A program made the translations under genes and the position numbers. DNA of 64,000 bases, from contig CM024191.1 in NCBI GenBank assembly GCA_013433145.1, positions 5,782,501-5,846,500 of the forward strand, in the 5' to 3' direction. Below, one piece after another: positions 52,801-63,717 of this stretch (the first letter of the stretch is position 1; the number at the start of each line of letters is the position of its first letter). Below the pieces are notes generated by a model that ran no database searches, was not told the origin of the DNA, and was given only the letters and a program-made list of their open reading frames with translations. The stretch is from Ascaris suum. Its lineage: Eukaryota > Nematoda > Chromadorea > Rhabditida > Ascarididae.

Positions 52801-53013
52801 AGAACACTGAGTATTACGAATAAAAAAAATTTTATAGTTGGAAAACGATATAGCACAAGTGGCAAATTTATATTCACTAGTTGTGGAGTACAATTTAAGG
52901 GCTTCATTCAATATCGAATAATGACGTAAATGAGGGAGAAACTATATCAATGATGAATATAACAAAGCCAGTGCTAGTGCTTCAGGCATTCTGTGCTAAA
53001 TATATATACATAT

Positions 53014-53064
<51 letters not shown>

Positions 53065-53822
53065 TTTTCATATAGTATAACTTGAAGGAATGGAACTTAT
53101 ATTTCAACGACCGAAGGAATGAATCAAGGTGAAAGACAGGTAAATAATAACCATTTCACTATCCATTTTTGCACCGTGCCACCAATGTAGAGGAAATATA
53201 GCTTAATGATCGCCTATTATTTCGCGGTTTAAAAGGTTCGAGAGAGACTTGCAGTACTGCAAAACGAAACGTCGAGTGAAGTGTCCTACGAAGAAGACAC
53301 CTATTGCTCTGCTGGGTCAAATGCCTTATATGCGGTGGATTAAAATACTGCTACCGAACTTGGCTGGTATCTTAAATTTGACGCCGATTACGAAATGCAA
53401 CAACCGCTCGTTTGTACTGAAACGCTATCCGCTTCTCAGTATAAGCTGTTATCAGTTCTTCTGAAAATATTACATGAGGTCAGTATTCATAATAATTCAA
53501 GAATAATTACTTGTGCTATGTTTATTGCACTGCTTGATATCCTTACAGTTCGATTACCTGGGAGGTGTGCATAGGTAATCAGAATAAACAATTCAAAGGA
53601 AGTTTTAGTTGAATACGTTATGGAATAAACATGTTGTCATCAAATTTCACCTGTGCAAATGAGGGTACTGAATGCGACAGGCGTAACAGAGGTGTGCCGT
53701 TAAATGAGGTGACACAAATTGGAAGGTATTTGTTAAGAAGTAGAATGGCTTTTACTTACCCATAAAATGAAGTTAGTAAGGAAGAGAAGATACTTGACGA
53801 GGGTGATGCCGCCCTCGACCAT
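46836..53822 (-). CDS. tsp-7: Tetraspanin (complete, 4 exons, 229 residues)
   Basis: This is a four-pass membrane scaffold protein. Exons: 53760-53822 (ATG at 53822), 50292-50561, 48458-48659, 46836-46990 (TAA); phases 0, 0, 1/2. TM1 spans the first junction (TLVKYLLFLTNFILW then VGGLALVVAGAV). TM2 and TM3 follow, with LGFLGCCGAIRENYC and TVSFAVLLALVLLVETAAAI. The large loop has the diagnostic FACCGVHNHTDW, then PPNSCC, PGCG and a last Cys just before TM4, so six cysteines. TM4 is LIVNAALVGGISALIGAVQVVGICFACCL with a short tail ending HDFYY. One NRS glycosylation site lies in the loop. The first intron is 3.2 kb and holds a (GA)n microsatellite at its far end. The symbol comes from microsynteny as I recall it (frizzled, tetraspanin, LTV1). 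Confidence 0.95.
49208..49470. repeat. GC-richer island in a tetraspanin intron, possible dispersed element
   Basis: About 260 bases of clearly higher GC content start after an A10 run (49200-49209) and stand out from AT-rich flanks. Neither strand has a long open frame. The sharp borders suggest an inserted repeat or an unrecognised RNA. No tRNA or 5S-like box was found. Family unknown. Confidence 0.3.
53017..53061 (+). repeat. (GA)n microsatellite
   Basis: Pure AG dinucleotide run of about 45 bases in the first tetraspanin intron. Confidence 0.9.
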
Positions 53823-54912
53823 CGCACCAATCGATTGTGTCCGCCGGCTGGCTATACATCACACATATCTTGTCGATCCATGCTTCTCTCTCTGGCACCC
53901 GAAATCCGCATCGCCATCCCTAGACGGCACATAAATCACAATGCTTTTACATGCTCGCATCTTTGCGCCTCACTTTATCTCAACGGCCTCTCTCGATTGG
54001 CACCTATCAAACACTAGTTGTTCTCAACCCAACACTCCATATAACCTCATTGCAAATCGTCGACCTTGTTTTGCATTGCTCCACAGCAAAAATTACACTC
54101 AGCTTAATCTTTTCAAAACTCCCTTCCACTCAGCGTTCTAGTCATGGTGGGATTGCACCTCTATTCTGCGAAAAGCATTCTTTAAGTGATCTTTCTCTAA
54201 CAGAGAAAAGTTTTCACAACGGGTGGGTGGCAGAAACACTCCTCGTAGCCAAGTCTGGAACACTACTGGCTCTTTCCGGTTGGGTGGGATAGCTTACCAT
54301 TTGTGACATATCAATAGCGATAAGTTACAAATATCGATCTCACAAGCAGCTATCCCATCAGATAATAGAGCGTCATATTTTCTTTCATCAGATCATTTTA
54401 CGCACTACCTCCACTGCCGAGATCAAACTTTTACGGAGGCTAACAAGACATTCCACTTCGCCCAGTAATTTTTGGAAAGCTCAAATTACGATATTGTTGA
54501 GAAGAACACAACAATTCCATCATCATTACGAAAATACCTAGAAATTAGTAAATTTTTGCAATGTTGTAATCTATAAAGTTACTCAGAAAAAAGATTAGAC
54601 GAGATTTACGATGAACGTTACATATATGGAGTACGAATTGTCGTTCAATGAAAGCTTTCGAAGGGGAAAGCAATTTCAATAAGGGTCCTGAAGCAATTCG
54701 AGGGAAGCGTTTGCTTTTTTAGAGAGCTGAAACGGAAAGAGAGGCGGCACTCTTTGTTGCTCATGACTTCTCCCCGCTTGACAGCCGATGGCGCATCGCT
54801 CGTCGTCCGGCTGCCTTGTGTCATTAGCGCCGTCAATGTGCAAAGATGTGTGCGGCGCAATTTGCGAGTTGCAGTTTGAACGTTGTGAAACGCTTTTTTT
54901 TCTTGTGTTCAG
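53823..54912. other. Divergent spacer upstream of the tetraspanin start
   Basis: About 1.1 kb between the tetraspanin ATG and the plus-strand small frame at 54930. At 54716-54860 both strands are open and GC-rich. One plus frame (RKERRHSLLLMTSPRLTADG) follows a GCTTTTTTAG acceptor and might be coding, but it could not be joined to anything. Confidence 0.35.
54900..54912 (+). promoter_or_regulatory. Probable trans-splice acceptor
   Basis: A pyrimidine run ending TTCTTGTGTTCAG at 54912 precedes an ATG at 54930 by 17 bases, the arrangement expected for a spliced-leader acceptor. Confidence 0.4.
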
Positions 54913-54929
54913 CATAACGGCAATCTTCG

Positions 54930-55085
54930 ATGGCTATCGCCTACAGCGCTTTAGCCGGCCGCATCGTTGTTGCTAACCGACTGAAAATCGAACAACGAGA
55001 AGCAGCTAAGACACTCGGAGAAGGTTGCAATAGGGCCGCTCGGGAGTATGCCATATCCATAAACAAGCTTTACGAAAGCGGCTAA
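54930..55085 (+). CDS. Possible 51-residue protein or first exon
   Basis: ATG at 54930 opens 51 codons to TAA at 55083-55085, in DNA richer in GC than its surroundings. The product looks helical and charged (GRIVVANRLKIEQREAAKTL, then NRAAREYAISINKLYESG). It may be a self-standing small protein behind a trans-splice site. Alternatively it is the first exon of the gene at 55671-57219, using an internal donor such as GA|GTATGC near 55046. No family was recognised. Confidence 0.4.
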   Translation: MAIAYSALAGRIVVANRLKIEQREAAKTLGEGCNRAAREYAISINKLYESG

Positions 55086-55670
55086 CTGCAAAGTGCCGCT
55101 GCATTTAAAGTAACCTGGAGTTCGACTGAACAGCGATCGGGCGTTCACTGAAATCCAGTTTTGAAGCGAACAACTAGCCCTATTCTAAGTTATAAATCCA
55201 CCATGGCCTTTCCTAAATAAGGGCAAAGGCGAAAGACATAAAGAAACAAGTCCTATCTGCATGGCTCAGCAACGTCCTCTAAAAAGTAGTAGCTAAGTTT
55301 TTTTTTTTTGAAAGAAACCGAAATATGAAACTCTCGAAAGTAACATCTCTTCGGTTGCCACTGTTCTAAGTGGTAATTGTTAGAAACACCGGAAACAGGT
55401 CTACTAGAACCAAAATTTGTAACACCTTCAAGTATATCATTATATTGCATAAATCCTTATTTCTGTTCTTTTCGTTAGAGTAAAAGTGTTCGTAAATTCT
55501 TTTTTTAATGCGTTTCTTCATCATTAATAAAATAGGCTAAATAATTGGAGATTTTTTTAACAGCTATTAGAGAACGTCGTAATTCTTGCAAAATATGAGA
55601 TTCAGACGTCGGAGTTGGTCCGCTGTTCAAATCCATTCATTGTTCTAATCTTCTTCTCCTTAAATTGCAG

Positions 55671-57219
55671 CGAATAGCTGAAGTGGTTGTCTTAGTTGAG
55701 AAATGCGCTAATAATGTCTTGTCTCAACAAGTGGATTTATAACACACATTGATATTGCAATTTTAGACTTTTAACACACACACACACTTTTCAATCGCTG
55801 TCGATTTTTAACGCACATACTCTTGCGAGTGTATAGTATCCACAAATCCGATAATGGTTGAGAACTCATTCTCGTATCAGGTTTCAGTCAGGACCTTGTC
55901 ACTCAGCCGTAACTTGACTTTCCTTCAAGATGGGATCTGCTGCTGTTTGCTGTTGAATGAACGATGACAGTTCGAACTGAGACATTAGCGCAATATATAA
56001 CTATAAATAAATAAGCATAGTAATTATGTATTTTTTTTGCTCATAAACGGATGCTATCCTGCAAAAAAAAAAATCCAACGTTCACAATCACTGTTTAATT
56101 TTTAAATTTACAATCAACCTACGAGAAAAGCTAACTTACCAGAAATGGAAATTACAATGAAACAAAGGAAAGCAAAAATCGTTTGCATATACCGCGAAAA
56201 AACGCCGATTTGAACTAATCGAGATTAACGTTAGGTGACAAAAGCAAATAAGAATTATATGGCGACTCGTTTCAGGCAGTATCGAATCTGGCGATTCGAT
56301 TGGTTCCTAAGGTTCCGCGTATTTCTAGCAAAACCCTGAATTTAGCGCAACGCCAATTTATGTCTCCGCAGATACCTATAGCAGTTCAACAGAAGTCTGT
56401 ATCCGATACACATTCGACTAAGTACAAAAATGTACGCCGATCTTTGAAGAATGCAGTCAAAACTATAACGACCTCCATTGTGCTTTTTCTTCGATAGTAG
56501 ACCTCCACAAGTTTTCCCTGCTCTACTACTGTCCATCTTCATGCACGGTTCCTGCTTCCTCATATATACTCCAATGATGCGTATAAGGCATTGCAGACGG
56601 CGACAACTGTCCGTCGACAACGCTGTAAGTCCAACCGGCGATCTGTAAATGACTCATTCGCATGCTAATCGAAATGACCATATCGCGGCGGAGCAATGTC
56701 CATGCATTCGACCTCAAATTACTCTCACTGTGACTGTGCTCCATGCAACCAAATAGTGCTACTCCAGGACAAATATATCCTAAACCAGTTATCCAGGATC
56801 AAATTTAGAAGGGATGCATCCGAGCGTAATTCTGACCATATCAACGAATACACCCTAACTTCAACGACAAATTTCAGGCTGAGTTTTGATGTTTAGCAGC
56901 TCGCTGTTCACCAAATTAATAAAATTCTCTAATCATTGTCGTAAACATGCTTATTCGTTTAAACCTCATGTAAGAAACTTGGTGCATAAATTCAGATGAT
57001 GTGGCTAACGATGCTACAAATGTAGCTAGTCGAATACAGCTTCTCTTGACAATTTCGTTGCTTCAAACGTTATTGGATTACTTCGCGCGATTCCCTCTGA
57101 GATTCACAACTCCATCTATTCGCAGGTATGGGCTACTTATTTCACAACGTGAAGGATTTATGGCGATTCCATCATTCAAGCAAATCAATTGCATCAACAA
57201 ATCAGCGGGTTTCCGATAA
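55671..57219 (+). CDS. Unrecognised plus-strand gene, tentative exons
   Basis: Candidate exons: 55671-55730 (RIAEVVVLVEKCANNVLSQQ), 56276 to about 56398 or 56431 (starts AVSNLAIRLVPKVPRISS), 56768-56825 and 56996-57219 (TAA). Acceptors are good (AAATTGCAG, CGTTTCAG, ACTCCAG, AAATTCAG) and phases agree 0/0, 0/0, 1/2. The last exon includes NVASRIQLLLTISLLQTLLD and ends INKSAGFR. The product appears mostly helical with no membrane segment. The donor of the second exon is weak, and an alternative donor (CAG|GTATGG at 57124) exists in the last. No family recognised. It lies in the gap between the divergent tetraspanin start and the next minus-strand gene. Confidence 0.4.
56526..56744 (-). other. 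Open minus-strand frame opposite the plus-strand gene
   Basis: A 72-codon frame with a TTTACAG acceptor in its middle. Two frames after this acceptor look protein-like. No chain of exons could be built, so it is listed only as unexplained open sequence. Confidence 0.15.
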
Positions 57220-57877
57220 ATAAGGCAATAGACAATACATCCGCTTGCAAGTATGCACATTTGTCAATACAGTTGAATTTTTAAATAAATCTCATAAATT
57301 TATTAAGTTGAAAAGCAAAAAAATGGCCTCATTAACGAAGGGATGGATTCATGAATTTTGGATACTATTCAACGGACTAGTCGATTTAGCCCTAAAGCAA
57401 CGATATCATCAAGAGAAGCTATGTTGAATTTAGCTAGTCCATTATCAATGTTAGTCACAGTGTTCTCATTTATGTGCTGAATTTCTCACTACAGATTCAA
57501 GCAAAAACGCACGTTTACTGCGATTGCTTTAAGTAATTATTTTTTTAAGAAGTAATTCAGCCTCTTTTATACTTCTTTGCAAACAAATTTAGGTTTCAAT
57601 AATGATTCACTATTCAAGTATAGAAAAAAATTGTCTCATACAACTGCAGATTTTAATATTTTTCAACGAACTTTATTAGATCTATTATGTATCAAATAGA
57701 TCTCACTATAAGTGACGAATCAATAAATCGAACCAATATATGAGCTAATATTTGAGAAAAAAAAGATACCTGTGCTAAATTAAAATCGTCACTTCTTTTA
57801 CATTTTCGACATCCAATTTTTTTTTTTTTCATTCTACCGTTGAACGTTTTCACTCAAAGTTCCCTTGTTAAAACTCC

Positions 57878-57881
<4 letters not shown>

Positions 57882-57934
<53 letters not shown>
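57882..57934 (+). repeat. (CT)n microsatellite
   Basis: Pure CT dinucleotide run of about 53 bases, the complement type of the (GA)n run 4.9 kb to the left. Confidence 0.9.
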
Positions 57935-57937
<3 letters not shown>

Positions 57938-58115
57938 CTAATGCACCATTTCGTGTACAGCTTGATCCCGGTACATTATTCATGCAAGCCCAGCCTGATG
58001 AATGAATGAGAGAGGCAGAAGATAACGTGGGTGACGTCATCAAAGCGTCTACGCCACATATTGAAACATGTCAGCCGTTGGATAACATCACTTACATAGA
58101 TGGAGATGCGGGGAG

Positions 58116-60067
58116 CTAAATTGCACACAATGTCATAACCATGAAGATTAAGGCGTTCGCGTACACAACGCTCGGATAAAGAACTGAAAGGTGCGCCGGA
58201 AGTTTCGCACCTGTAAAATGGATCACATCAGGTGGCTTTTGGAGTCCCGGAAGTTGTATATAGAGTATATACAGTGATAAAACGATGAAAATTGTTGCAA
58301 CAAACAATAAAGTAGGTGTAATTCGATATCCGTGCACTCGATTAGCTGCAGCAATGAAGTTCACACCGACCTGAATAATTTCTCCACCTTTCGTTTGGTT
58401 GCACATAAATATGTTCAGCATTATTAAAGCAAGTGTACCGCCACTTATCTCTACAGTGCTTGCATAATATTGTATAATGGCGTAAGCAAACGATCACACG
58501 TATATCTCTGTTTGGCATCAATGACAGCGAATGACACTAGTTTGGAAAGAGGCAACTGCCTAGTTAAACACTTTATCAAGGACGTTAGAACAAAATATCT
58601 CTTGAAGTATTTTTGCGAAGCCTTATTGCATATGCTACTTTCATCATATCGAATGCACAAAATGGAACGTAAATCAGCAAACCACATCAACCAAGTTGGA
58701 CCTGGCTGCGCAATGCATTTTAGTGCAATTAAAGGAACTCTTGTTTTTCTGGAAATTGTCAGATGAAGCCTTCATCAATAAGAAGAAAATTTGTTGTTCT
58801 CCATAGGTTTCAACAGCTTCTCTTCCACGCAAATACAACGACAGTCAAAAAAACTGTCACCGTTCTTTTGCGATCTCACTGAGCTCGACCGGTCTCATAA
58901 ATTCACAGCAGGTAATGAAACAAGTATCATGCGATAACAGCGTGCTCGATTAGCTGCTTTCGTAAAGTTGACATCGACTTGAACATTTTCCCCATCTGTA
59001 GTTTGGTTCGACATAAACATGTTCAGCATTTATATCCTCGTGAACATAAAAGCTTGAGGTTCTGCAACTATCTGTACGTTTCAGAGCAACACTGCGGCGG
59101 ATCTAGACACTCTCTGCACGGTTTCGTTTCACGAAAACATGATAACCACACCTCCAATTTGGAAGATCTACACAGTTCCGGGTCAGATTCCAGAGTGGCT
59201 TCAAAAAACTGAACACACAGACACAGATGCTGAGTTGAGACCCTGCAAAACGAATAATGCTCCCCACCAACGGTGTGTTTCTATTAGAACACCACATTCG
59301 CTGTCTCCACAACCGAATACTACCTGTATGACGGTCGATGGCGATTACTTCCGAAAGCGAGACAGTACGAGTACCACCTGTCGATCTCATAAGTGTGATT
59401 ATCAATCTGGATTCAAGGATTGCGAGCTGAGGAGCAGCTCTATGGTTCTGCTGTTCAATCTCATGTAAGTGATGATTTTTCTGCTCTGAATGAAACAGTG
59501 CCACTGAACAGGGCAGCCATAATGTGATGTTAATCGACAAATACCGTCAAGTCAGCACTTCCGGATAGCTGGAAAACTTGTGATGAGGTGAGCCCGATAC
59601 CTCAAAAAACGCACATCGCTGCCCATGAAAAATTGCATCGAATATAGCAACCCTAATTTATGTCAAATTTGAAGGTAAAAAGTGCAAAGCAGACATAGAT
59701 GGTGCGAATCGAATAAAAATGGGAAACCCCCCCCCCCCTTTGCTCGAATTTCGCCATTTAGTTCGCAAAAATTTTTGTGAGGACTGACGAAGATTGCAAA
59801 GTCCGAGCTTTTTATATAATTTGTTTGCAGTTCACATGAGCCTAGGTGGCGTGGAAAATTTTCGATTCCGACCGCAACCAAAAAATTGAAAGCATCTCGA
59901 ACTTTGTTGCCGCAATCAAACTTAATCGTTCCTAAACCGGCTTTGACGTTTTACACCTCACTCGACTCTAATTATAGGTTGTTTTCCAATAACATCAGCT
60001 CTTTCTGACCCGGAAAACCAAAATGCCGAAAAAGTCAATTCACGCATCCATTACGTCGGCGAGGCAT
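58116..60067 (-). CDS. Unrecognised multi-pass membrane protein, three exons, 169 residues
   Basis: Exons: 60055-60067 (MPRR then one carried base; ATG at 60067), 59324-59485, 58116-58450 (TAG). Both junctions carry one base and agree; acceptors are TTTCATTCAG and CACTGTAG. The N-terminus is hydrophilic (HHLHEIEQQNHRAAP). After SEVIAIDRHTEISGG come a possible membrane segment (TLALIMLNIFM), a loop with an NQT glycosylation site, a strong helix (TPTLLFVATIFIVLSLYIL) and a final hydrophobic end (VYANALIFMVMTLCAI). The first, tiny exon is the least certain part. A diverged copy of part of the last exon lies in the intron at 58931-59029. The start codon is 180 bases after the LTV1 stop, so the two may share an operon. 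Family unknown. Confidence 0.5.
58931..59029 (-). pseudogene. Diverged duplicate of part of the neighbouring exon
   Basis: This 99-nt stretch aligns without gaps to 58323-58421 of the adjacent gene. Translated, 21 of 33 residues are identical (both read MLN-x-FM-x-NQT and later AANR and YR). A stop codon directly precedes the copy in frame and similarity ends abruptly after it, so it looks like a relic or pseudo-exon rather than a used alternative exon. Confidence 0.6.
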
Positions 60068-60246
60068 ATCCGCAGAGCCCGCACTAATGTGCTCCTCGTC
60101 GAGGAAGACAAGCACAGAACGCAACAAAACAAAAAAGTAATTTCACGCACGAATAGAATCCCCATATAAAAATTTATTTTACGTACGAAGAACTGCTTCC
60201 AGAATCGTTCAAGGCACAGGTACACTATTACCATGACGAAGCAGAA

Positions 60247-63200
60247 TTATGAAATATGGATCGCTTTCAGAGGTGCGTTCACGGCCAATGCAGCCGTCTT
60301 CCGGCGTGTCTCCGCAAATGCGCGCTTGTTAGCCTTCTTCTCAGCTCGGCGCTCGGCTCGAGCCTCCTTTATTGCTTTCTTGCGTTGCTTCTTCTCTTCG
60401 GCAGTCTCGTCGCGTCGTCGTCGAGCGGAACTACAAACACTGTCCACGACGCCAACCGATCCACAATCCATTGCCTCAGCTGCCTGTGATACAGTCAAAA
60501 ATTACTGTCATTTAGCATACTAGTGTGGATTTCTTATACCTCCGAAGAATGGACGCTGTCAACGACTTTTTCAATTGCGGCAACATAATTCAAAGGGATA
60601 TAACCCGTACCTGAGAGATGTGCGCGAATTCTCCAAACTTTCCTTTGAGGAGACTAAAGTGTGGGAAAAAAAAAAGAAACCAATCCTTCGAAACTGGAAA
60701 AAAGTTGTAACCCCATGTAACATTAATGTGTAAGCAATCAAGACGCCATGCTTGTAACATATTGCAACTAACATCTTTAAAAAGAATCCAGGAAAAAGCC
60801 ATTCCTCTATGAAAAAAAATGTAACGATTTGCCACCTTTGCGTAATATCGAAAAATAATGCAGCAAGCACAATCGAAAATCCGAGATGCAACGACTGCGA
60901 CGATTACAATATGTTTTCTGTGCTTAATAATACGCAACTCAAGAAACTGAACTCGGTAACATCAGTAAGGCTGTATAAATCAAAAAAGATTCATAACGTT
61001 CTAACGAATTTGCCTTTATTAGGGTATTCTTTCGAAAATTTCAGCACATACTGGAAACAGTAAAGCGACCTAATTAAGAAGCCAGGATAAGCGAGAAGGT
61101 CAGCAATTAAGTTCAATGTATATGCCGTTTAGAATTTGAAGAAAATAAAGATGACATCATCTATAATATGCGCCGTAGGTGGCAAATGCAGTGATATCCC
61201 CTTCCCCGTCTTCTACATGAACCCCCTTAACTACCAACTGCTTTGCTCCATAACTACGACGTTTACTATTAAAACTGCGATTCAACATTGAGCGAGCAAA
61301 GTGGAAAAGAAGAAATGAAGAAGTTCCACCTGCTGTGGCTCGCTATTGGCGCCCGCAGCTCGGTTACATAGTCTTTGCCGTCCTGATTCTTTGATAACTG
61401 TTGGATGGTTGTATATATTAGAATAAGCTGATAGCACAGACTCGCAATCCCATTTCGCCTTCTTTGCGTTCGGACATTCCATCGAGATGCGATCCAAACT
61501 AGCACATTCTTCATCAGGATCGTCTATAAACGCATAACGCCGTGCCACTTCATCGTTCTCCTAAACGAGTAAATTTCCAAATCTGAATTAATAAGAAAAA
61601 CGGCAATCCGGCTGCGTAGACAGCTCGTGATCCACGGTATTGCTTGGGGAAAGAGAGGGAGAAAGGAGCATTTCCATATCACGAAGTCATCATCACTTTG
61701 CAACATCAACACAACAGCTCACTCTTCGTAACTCACACCACACTGCTCACATAAAAAATACTACCTACACCTCAATCTGAGTTCAATGGGACCGGAATTT
61801 CGATTAAAGACACCGCAATAAATATGTAACGGAACGAAAAAAGATACTTTGTAGATCAGCGACCTCAAAATCCCGACATAGCGCTGAACTGCTCCTCGAC
61901 CGATTTATTCAAGAAGCCTTATTCGGCTTAGCTCAACATATCCATCCACATCTCATGTTTGAGGATCTCCTAATTGTTTCTCAGTGGACTGAAGATAAAT
62001 GCAAATCCTTATCGTTTGCATGTGTCGGTTGATGACATAGCATTAACCCCTATGTAATCAGTGATCGTCGAAATTCTTCCATTTTGTAGAAACAAGTGAT
62101 TTCTAAAAAAGGCCTCCACGCCACACCCCAACACCAATCGATGCAAAAAAAAACGAACAAATGCGAAACCCACCAACACAAGATCTGTGCTATTATTTCT
62201 ACATTCGTCCACAAGCTCTTTCATACGATATGAATCCGGCTCGAGCAAGTTCTCTTCTATCTCCTCCTGAACAGTGCATTCATATAAACCAGTTTTGTTG
62301 ATCGAAAACCAGAGAAAGTAAAACGAGAAAAAAATATCCGCTCATCACAACTCAACCTTTTAACAAACCTGCAGAAGATTATTAATCTCATGGTTTCGAC
62401 TTTCCCACTTAGAAGATTAATCTCACTGACCGCTAAAATTTGATCAAAAAAAAAGAAGAAAGAAAATGTCCGACGCAATATTCCGTGTGCCTTTCGAATC
62501 TTTTTAATCTCTAGATTTCTTCCCTTCTCTATTTGCTGCATTTTCGAGAACATCGCTTAATAAGTTGTTTTACAAACATTTACCTTTGACCTTGACCTTA
62601 AATTCTTATATGACGAAATTCCAATTCATTTCCGAAATACATCAGAGCCGATGAAAAAATCCGACTTACTCAGTTCTTTTTCAACTCATCTTTGAAATAT
62701 TCGCAACTGAAAAATATCGCACAATAAATCCCGCTTATCTGGTCAAAATGTACAAGCCCATCCGGTAGAACCAACCTCACATTAGGCAATATTTGTAAGC
62801 GTAGTAGAAACATTGGCGTTAAAAAAATTGTTCCACGTTAAAAAAATATACGAAAACTTCAATTCTTATATGAAATGAAAAACGGAAGAGCGAGTTAATT
62901 GTAAACCTACGTCGTCTTCGCGGAATTCTCCCTCTTCGCAAAGATGATCGAACTGCTCGTCGATTATTCTTGATGATGCCGTATTACAAGTCATTTCCTC
63001 TCCTTCATCGCTCTCACCTACGAAGTTATTACTAGTAGCGATATACGTCAGTGTTGTGCATGAAGCAAAGATTCACGCAGAGAATTTTTGTTCGGAGCTT
63101 AATATCGGCATTTTAAGTGTTGCTATCCATCTAGAAGGTGATGAGTTTTCCCATATCAGCGTTTGCAGCAAAATTATATTCCAATGAATGCAAAAAGATG

Positions 63201-63717
63201 CAAGCATAACTTAACCGATCAAGCACAATTAATTAAGTAAAGGAAATAAGCGACATTATTAGAATGTATAAGAAGGCAAAAACTGAGCAGCAACATATTT
63301 TAAAGCATTTAAGAAAAGAAGTCTAAGAAAGAAGATCTTACTTTCAAAATGGCTTCCATATAGGTTTATTTTTGAAGAAAACAAACAGAAACAAACAGCT
63401 GAATCGGAAGCGGAGCCGATAGTTTTAAGACTGATTGCTAAATGAAATGACTGGTGACATCCGTTTACCTTGCGAATCGGAATAGCAGTACTCATCGTCT
63501 CCATCTGGCTCCGAGTTACTATTATCATTTTCTTTCGATCGGCACAAAGTCCTCACTGGTTCTGGAGGATGGCTTGAAGGTAGCTCACCTCCGTTAGCTT
63601 TCAAAACAAAATCATCCTCAAGCTCATCTGCGTAGTCGAGATCACCTTCAAGTGCAGCAACGATCTCCTCATCCAACTCTATGGTGCCGCCTTCAAAATC
63701 ATCATTTAAATGAACAT
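60247..63717 (-). CDS. ltv-1: LTV1 homologue, 40S ribosomal subunit biogenesis factor (C-terminal six exons; 5' end outside window)
   Basis: LTV1 helps assemble and export the pre-40S subunit. Exons in the window: 63469-63717, 62911-63017, 62174-62266, 61330-61560, 60540-60653, 60247-60483 (TAA); phases 1/2, 0, 0, 0, 0, giving about 342 residues. Family landmarks: an acidic block (EEIVAALEGDLDYADELEDD), ASSRIIDEQFDHL, the signature KWDCESVLSAYSNIYNHP, a TGYIPLN segment matching TGIPLN of human LTV1, and a very basic tail (EEKKQRKKAIKEARAERRAE). The missing N-terminus is about 130 residues judging from the human protein. The 63469 exon starts after a CGATAAG acceptor and needs one carried base. 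The exon at 60540 resembles the end of an SH3 domain, but its phase and position fit LTV1. Confidence 0.93.

Noticed and set aside
53017..57934. (GA)n at 53017 and (CT)n at 57882 as arms of an inverted repeat or transposon ends
   Set aside because: Only simple-sequence complementarity; no matching flanks or target-site duplications were seen.
59139..59468. 109-codon plus-strand frame with many cysteines
   Set aside because: It is the reverse complement of the well-joined minus-strand exon at 59324-59485.
60540..60653. SH3-domain fragment (WRIRAHLSGTGYIPLNYVA) suggesting a separate signalling gene inside the LTV1 region
   Set aside because: The exon sits between two LTV1 exons, keeps phase 0 on both sides, and its TGYIPLN part matches TGIPLN at the expected place in human LTV1. 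The SH3 resemblance is probably coincidental.
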